64,000 bases of DNA from an uncultured Collinsella sp. (GTDB lineage: Bacteria > Actinomycetota > Coriobacteriia > Coriobacteriales > Coriobacteriaceae). The position numbers and the translations under genes were made by a program. How positions within the stretch are numbered: position 1 is the first letter of the stretch; each line of letters begins with the position of its first letter. This document shows, piece after piece, positions 59,529 through 64,000 of the stretch. The notes under the pieces are model-generated. The model ran no database searches, was not told the origin of the DNA, and was given only the letters and a program-made list of their open reading frames with translations. The stretch covers positions 1-64,000 of the forward strand of contig UQSK01000001.1 of assembly GCA_900543605.1 (NCBI GenBank), in the 5' to 3' direction.

Positions 59529-60791
59529 GTGCAAAATACCAAGCAAAAGTCGGGCACCAAGCAAAAGTTGACCATCGCGGCCATCTTTGGCGCAATGGGT
59601 CCCGGTCTGTTGGCGGCGCTTTCGGGCAATGACGCCGGCGGCATTGCAACGTATTCAAGCGCAGGCGCCAGCTATGGCTACAAGATGCTCTGGATGCTTC
59701 CCGTCATGACTGTGCTGCTCATCGTGACGCAGGAGACCGCGGCGCGCTGCGGTTGCGTTACGGGCAAGGGCCTGGCATCGCTCATTCGCGAGCGCTTTGG
59801 CGTGCGCAAGAGTGTACTTGCTATGGCGGCGCTGTTGATCGCCAACACGGCTGTGACCATTTCGGAGTTTGCGGGCATCGCCAGCGGCCTTGCTCTTTTT
59901 GGCGTGCCGGCGAGCATCTCGGTGCCGTTGGTGGCGCTGCTGGTGTGGATGCTTACCATGTCGGGTAGTTTCCAGCGCATCGAGAAGATCCTGCTGCTGG
60001 TGAGCTGCGTGTTCGTGACCTATATTGTCGCTGCGTTTATGGCTGGCCCCAACTGGGGTGAGGTCGCGGTCGACCTGGTCGTGCCCAACATTCAAAATGA
60101 CCCCAGCTACGTGTCGCTCGTGGTCGCAACGATCGGTACCACCATCGCGCCGTGGATGATTTTCTTAGCGCAGAACAACGTGGTCGATAAGAACGCGGGC
60201 GAGGACGATATCGTGCTGCAGCGTATCGATACCGTGAGCGGCTCGCTTGCCGCCGATGTCATTGCCGGCTTTATTATCATCACGACCGGTACGGTGTTGT
60301 TCCCGGCGGGCATTCAGATTAGCGATGCTGCCGATGCTGCCCGCGCGCTGGAGCCTATTGCGGGTCAGTGGTCCACGGTACTGTTTGCCTCGGGCCTGGT
60401 CGCGGCGAGCTTCTTGGCTGCCTGCGTGCTGCCGGGCGTTACGTCGAGCGCTATCTGCGAGGCATTTGGCTGGGAGCGCGGTGCCGACCGCAGCTGGGAC
60501 GAGGCCCCGGTCTATCGCGGCATCATTACGGCCATCATCGGTATCTCTGCCGTGCTGGTGCTTATGCCCGGCGTCGATCTGTTCCAGATTATGATGACCT
60601 CGCAGGTCATCAATGGCGTGCTACTGCCCGTGGTTCTGGTGTTCCAGGTGGTTATCGCCGCCGACCGTCACATTATGGGCGCCAACCGCAACGGCCGCGT
60701 GTGGAACGTGCTCACTTGGGCGACTATCGGCGTGATTACGGTGCTCACGGTTGTCATGTTTGTCCTGCAGGCGATGGGCTACAGCGCTTAG
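59529..60791 (+). CDS. NRAMP-related Mg transporter (NRMT-like)
   Basis: 420 residues with about eleven hydrophobic helices, SLC11/NRAMP fold. In helix 1 the canonical DPGN is replaced by SGNDAGG (residues 32-38), and in helix 6 the usual MPH is replaced in TIGTTIAPWMIFLAQNNVV, i.e. the transition-metal-selecting methionine position is altered. Such changes mark the NRAMP-related Mg transporters described from related bacteria. The GTG 59529 start follows AGGTGG overlapping the mgtE stop. Downstream of mgtE and a candidate Mg riboswitch, a Mg substrate is the best reading. Confidence 0.85.
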   Translation: MQNTKQKSGTKQKLTIAAIFGAMGPGLLAALSGNDAGGIATYSSAGASYGYKMLWMLPVMTVLLIVTQETAARCGCVTGKGLASLIRERFGVRKSVLAMAALLIANTAVTISEFAGIASGLALFGVPASISVPLVALLVWMLTMSGSFQRIEKILLLVSCVFVTYIVAAFMAGPNWGEVAVDLVVPNIQNDPSYVSLVVATIGTTIAPWMIFLAQNNVVDKNAGEDDIVLQRIDTVSGSLAADVIAGFIIITTGTVLFPAGIQISDAADAARALEPIAGQWSTVLFASGLVAASFLAACVLPGVTSSAICEAFGWERGADRSWDEAPVYRGIITAIIGISAVLVLMPGVDLFQIMMTSQVINGVLLPVVLVFQVVIAADRHIMGANRNGRVWNVLTWATIGVITVLTVVMFVLQAMGYSA

Positions 60792-60809
60792 CGCCCACTT
60801 TTGCTTCCG

Positions 60810-60844
60810 AACAGGCCGCAGCGATGGGCTGCGGCCTGTTTTTT
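60810..60844 (+). terminator. Rho-independent terminator after the Mg operon
   Basis: Perfect 11-bp stem 60810-60820 / 60830-60840 (ACAGGCCGCA arm) with a 9-nt loop and TTTTTT. Confidence 0.9.
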
Positions 60845-61276
60845 GTCTGCTATAGGGTGTTAGTTATATAGCAATGGACAAAAAATGCCAAATATGAGTA
60901 CTGTTGCTAAGTGAATAGCATTTACATCTGAATAGATAATGAACATAACCATTAGTATGTTCATTAAAATTGGCTTCAATACGCCTTAAACCAGTCAGGT
61001 TGGCTGCTTTAGGGGGTTGTAGGGGTCGCTCGGACGTCATTTTGGGTGGTTTTGCCTGCTACTAAAATGGTAACATTACTCATATTTGCCCTTTTTTGCC
61101 CACAGCCTCTTGGAGCCGGCTCGAAAAGAGTGATTTTGGGTTGTTTGCTGCGGGCGTGGGGCTTGGAAACAACGCTCGGGGTGGCGAGGCGCCCAGAATT
61201 CGGTCGCAACGAGGGCGTTCCTCGGCTGTGTCAGGAGTGTCCCTAGGTGCCGGCACATAAGGAACGTCCCTAACTA
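60845..61276. other. Intergenic stretch without convincing gene
   Basis: 60850-61000 is AT-rich and has a perfect 10-bp dyad AATGAACATA (60938-60947) / 60956-60965. From 61020 on, small readings on both strands occur but lack ribosome sites and codon bias. At 61230-61275 GTCCCTAG...GTCCCTAAC units resemble the GTCCCC repeats seen elsewhere. Confidence 0.5.
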
Positions 61277-61318
61277 CCGGAAGGGGGGCGTCTGCCGTGG
61301 CAGGCGCCCCCCTTCCGG
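61277..61318. terminator. Strong bidirectional terminator of the acyltransferase gene
   Basis: CCGGAAGGGGGGCG (61277-61290) pairs perfectly with 61305-61318, and six more inner pairs extend the stem to 20 bp around a 2-nt loop. It lies 24 nt past the acyltransferase stop. Confidence 0.75.
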
Positions 61319-61341
61319 ATGTGGGAAGTTTGTGCTGTGGG

Positions 61342-63558
61342 TTACTTGTCGGTGCCCAGCTTGTGTGGCTTGAGAGCGAGCGCATTGACGAGCGCGTCGG
61401 TGGCAGACTTGACGGCTGCCGGCTGCGGATCATTAACGTGATCCTCGGGATGCACGGGCAGGTCCTTCTTGACGGCATCGTGGATGAGCTTAAGGTACTC
61501 GGTCACACCCGTGTTCGAAAGGTGCGTGCCGTCGCCATCGAACAGATCGTTGCGGTTGGCACTGTATCCGTACCAGTCGATAACGCGCACGTTTTTGTAG
61601 CGCGTAGCGGCGTTGGCGATGGCCTGGTTGGTAGAGCCAACCCACGGCTGCGGGCTGCGCGTGTTCACAAACACCACAATACGCTTATCTCCTGCATCGG
61701 CCATGATGGCGTCTATCTGGTCGTCGGTTACCAAGCCGTTGGTGCCCAGGGCAAAGACCACGATCTTGCCGGCAAGGTTCTGCTGGATATAGCCTTCAAA
61801 TGTCGCACGGCCCGCATCAAACTGGCGGCCCTTTTCGGCATCGATATGGCTGTGCGGGAACACGCCGTCAAAGGTGTCCACGGCACGCAGCGACACGGAG
61901 TCGCCGATCATAAGCAGATCGTAGGAGCCATCGGGGAAGCCGTCGTTGTCCTTGTCGGTGTCGTCGGCCGCCTGCTGGTCGGTGGGCGCGGTGTTCTTGG
62001 CTTCCTTGTTCAGAACTTCGGCGCCCTCACCGCTCAGTGCGGAGGTCTCCGGCACAAAGATCAGGCCGCCCAGCGCAACGACCAACACGACAGCGCAGGC
62101 TGCGCAGGCAGGGACGTGCGCGCGTGCCCAGTTGGCGGGCGTGGTGGCGCCATCGCGGAATTCGGCGACGGTGCGCCCAAAGGCGCCCTTCCTAAACGGA
62201 GTCTCGATAAAGCGATATGAGCATTCGGCCACGGCGACCACCAGCAGCACCTGCAAAATGTACTGCCACCAGGGTGTATCGTTGATGTTGGCGACCGGGT
62301 TCATGAGCAACAGCAGCGGATAGTGCCACAGGTAGATGCTGTACGAGCGCTTGCCAACCCACACGAGCGGCTCGGCGGACAGCGCGCGGGCAACCATTCC
62401 CTGGGGCTGCACGCAGGCGGCAATGACCATGAGCGTGAGGATCGAGCACAGCAGCGTGCCGCCGCGATACTGGAACGCGGTGTAGCCGTTGGTGAGCGCG
62501 ACCATGGCAGCAAGACCAACCAGACCCACGACGCCCAGCACATCGATGGATGCGGGCGAGGACCAAAAGCGCACGAGGGCGCTCGGCTGTGCCGGGGCGG
62601 TCTCGGCTGCTTCGTCGGCCTTCTCGCCAGGCTTGCCCTCGGCGTTCTTGCCGTGCTTGGCGGCGCCAGCCAGGCGATTGAACCCCAAACGATGAGCGAG
62701 ACGCACCGGCGCCAGGTCGCGATCGGGGATAAAGGCCATCCAGGCGCCCAGCAGCAGCGAGAACACGCGGGTGTCGGTGCCGTAGTACACGCGGCTGGGG
62801 TCGGCGGCGGGGTTGTAAAGCACCATCATGGCAAGGGCGGATACCGCGGCGAGGCCCAGAACCACGCGGCGCGTGTTGGGCTTGCTCACATGCATGGATA
62901 CCATGGCAAACAGCAGTGGCGGCCAAATCAGGTAGAACTGTTCCTCGATGGCAAGCGACCAAAAGTGCGTGAGCGGCGAGGGGTCGCCCAGAGCATTGAA
63001 GTACGAGACGTTTTGGGCAATCTGCCACCAGTTGTTGAAGAACAGCAGCGACGGCAGGATGTCGGGGCGCATCTTGGTGAGCATCACGTGGTTAAAGATA
63101 GTGCACAGCGCGCAGGTTACAAACACTACCGTTACCACGGCGGGGACCAGGCGACGGATGCGGCGAATCCAGAAGCTCTTGAGGTCGATGCGTCCGGTCT
63201 TAGCGACTTCGTTGAGTAGCAGGCGCGTGATCAGATAGCCCGAAAGCACAAAGAAGATCGTGACGCCGAGCAGGCCGCCCTGAGCCCACGTGAGGTTAAG
63301 GTGATAGAGCACCACCGCGACGACGGCAAGCGTACGCAGACCGTCGAGTGCAGGGATGTAGCGGGACTTGGGGCGAGCAGACGTTTGCTCCGCGGCGGGA
63401 GTGTTGGCGCGGCCCGCGTTGTTGGCAGAAGCGCGATGGGGGCTCGCGGTGCGTCGCGGTTCGTTGGCACGGCGTTCGCCCTTCACGCGTTCGTGCGGCG
63501 CCGGCTCGTTGCCCGTGCGGCGTCGACCGCGCGAGCCCGATTGCGAGAGTTGTTCCAT
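61342..63558 (-). CDS. OatA-like membrane acyltransferase with SGNH domain
   Basis: 738 residues. A basic cytoplasmic N-terminus (1-65) precedes an acyltransferase-3 membrane domain with about ten helices: YIPALDGLRTLAVVAVVLYH (catalytic-type His at the end), GVTIFFVLSGYLITRLLL, RRIRRLVPA, HFWSLAIEEQFYLIWP, and YSIYLWHYPLLL. After a final helix (about 510) comes an extracytoplasmic SGNH esterase-like domain with MIGDSVSLRA (Ser), ALGTNG (Asn) and FDGDGTHLSNTG (Asp/His). This is the layout of peptidoglycan O-acetyltransferase OatA and of OafA-like polysaccharide acetylases. Confidence 0.92.
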   Translation of the reverse strand: MEQLSQSGSRGRRRTGNEPAPHERVKGERRANEPRRTASPHRASANNAGRANTPAAEQTSARPKSRYIPALDGLRTLAVVAVVLYHLNLTWAQGGLLGVTIFFVLSGYLITRLLLNEVAKTGRIDLKSFWIRRIRRLVPAVVTVVFVTCALCTIFNHVMLTKMRPDILPSLLFFNNWWQIAQNVSYFNALGDPSPLTHFWSLAIEEQFYLIWPPLLFAMVSMHVSKPNTRRVVLGLAAVSALAMMVLYNPAADPSRVYYGTDTRVFSLLLGAWMAFIPDRDLAPVRLAHRLGFNRLAGAAKHGKNAEGKPGEKADEAAETAPAQPSALVRFWSSPASIDVLGVVGLVGLAAMVALTNGYTAFQYRGGTLLCSILTLMVIAACVQPQGMVARALSAEPLVWVGKRSYSIYLWHYPLLLLMNPVANINDTPWWQYILQVLLVVAVAECSYRFIETPFRKGAFGRTVAEFRDGATTPANWARAHVPACAACAVVLVVALGGLIFVPETSALSGEGAEVLNKEAKNTAPTDQQAADDTDKDNDGFPDGSYDLLMIGDSVSLRAVDTFDGVFPHSHIDAEKGRQFDAGRATFEGYIQQNLAGKIVVFALGTNGLVTDDQIDAIMADAGDKRIVVFVNTRSPQPWVGSTNQAIANAATRYKNVRVIDWYGYSANRNDLFDGDGTHLSNTGVTEYLKLIHDAVKKDLPVHPEDHVNDPQPAAVKSATDALVNALALKPHKLGTDK

Positions 63559-63745
63559 AAAACATCATCCAATGACGAGAATAATCAGCACGCCTTCATT
63601 GTAGCTGCCTGCTCCTGTGAATGCTTGCTGCTGGCGCAAGCTCAAGCGCGCGTCCACATCAAAGTGAACTAAAGTTATAGGGGGTGCGAGAGTGCACGAT
63701 CGACGGTTGGCGGTGGGCATAAGGCCCGCAGATGAGGAGGTTTCC

Positions 63746-64000
63746 ATGGCAGATCGCGGCATCGTTGCGGTGTTCGGCAGCATGAACATGGACCTTTCGG
63801 TGGCGTGCGAGCGCATACCGCGTGCGGGCGAGACCGTCGGCGGCAGCGGGTTTATCACCAACGCCGGCGGCAAGGGCGCCAATCAGGCTGTAGCTGCCGC
63901 GCGTATGGGCACGTGCACGCACATGATCGGCGCGGTCGGTCGCGACGCGTTCGGCGCGTCGCTCGTGGTGGGGCTCCAAGACGCCGGCGTGGACTGTGAC
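63746..64000 (+). CDS. rbsK: Ribokinase-like PfkB sugar kinase, 5' part
   Basis: First 85 residues of a PfkB-family kinase, cut by the window end. [20 protein letters not shown], the substrate-binding [15 protein letters not shown] and [14 protein letters not shown] are characteristic of ribokinase. GAGGAGG lies 5 nt before ATG 63746. A ribose or other pentose substrate is likely; the C-terminal catalytic motif is outside the window. Confidence 0.88.
   Translation, partial: MADRGIVAVFGSMNMDLSVACERIPRAGETVGGSGFITNAGGKGANQAVAAARMGTCTHMIGAVGRDAFGASLVVGLQDAGVDCD

Noticed and set aside
61046..61246. Small 66-aa gene on the plus strand before the acyltransferase
   Set aside because: No ribosome site, overlapping frames on both strands and repeat-like sequence; not supportable as a gene.

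Overview
The window looks like part of a draft assembly from a high-GC gut actinobacterium of the class Coriobacteriia, most probably Collinsella or a close relative. This is inferred from GC-rich codon use, the gene families present, an NRAMP-related Mg transporter of the kind I recall from Eggerthella, and the style of the intergenic repeats; no database search was possible. Bases 1-47 are not biological: they are the P5 tail, an i5 index and the Nextera read-1 adapter, so the contig begins inside a truncated glmU.

Layout. (1) 48-9.8 kb, housekeeping: partial glmU; an ECF vitamin-type transporter cassette (T subunit, fused double ATPase, S subunit); exonuclease III; a sirtuin; a DHPS-HPPK fusion for folate synthesis; a biotin-ligase-like protein; type III pantothenate kinase. 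(2) 10.0-29.06 kb, a 19-kb integrative mobilizable element in the 3' half of an initiator tRNA-fMet gene, bounded by exact 50-bp direct repeats. It holds an integrase, an excisionase-like protein, replication-type accessory genes, a type I restriction-modification locus, and a mobilization module (MobC, VirD4/TraG coupling protein, relaxase) but no T4SS. The restriction locus has two hsdM paralogs, two convergently oriented hsdS genes sharing exact 25-bp and 18-bp inverted repeats, and a dedicated tyrosine recombinase, which is the layout of a DNA-inversion specificity switch. (3) 29.1-32.5 kb: four tandem hairpins with an 80-bp period, an Old Yellow Enzyme family reductase, and a lone IS3-OrfA-like HTH protein. 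(4) 32.6-38.3 kb: an energy-converting [NiFe] hydrogenase (Ech-type, group 4) operon in which the antiporter-like and NuoH-like membrane subunits form one 960-residue protein. (5) 38.3-39.0 kb: a cluster of long palindromes. (6) 39.1-48.6 kb: a NarL/DesK-type two-component system next to an ABC-2 exporter, then a MacB/FtsX-type ABC system and a methyltransferase. (7) 48.6-57.3 kb: a DUF362 ferredoxin-like protein, an alpha/beta hydrolase, a hemolysin III protein, a CNNM/CorC protein, a protein resembling the N-terminal domain of cyanophycin synthetase, YtxH and PRC-barrel proteins, and a polysaccharide-deacetylase-like protein that lacks its catalytic histidines. (8) 57.3-60.9 kb: a Mg module with a candidate M-box leader, an MgtE-type protein with an N-terminal PRC-like region, and an NRAMP-related Mg transporter. 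(9) 61.3-64 kb: an OatA-like acyltransferase with an SGNH domain and the start of a ribokinase.

The two most distinctive features are the invertible type I restriction locus, in which the hsdM pair sits inside the potentially flipping segment, and the families of long perfect intergenic hairpins (4.45, 8.93, 29.1, 38.4-39.0 and 50.2 kb).
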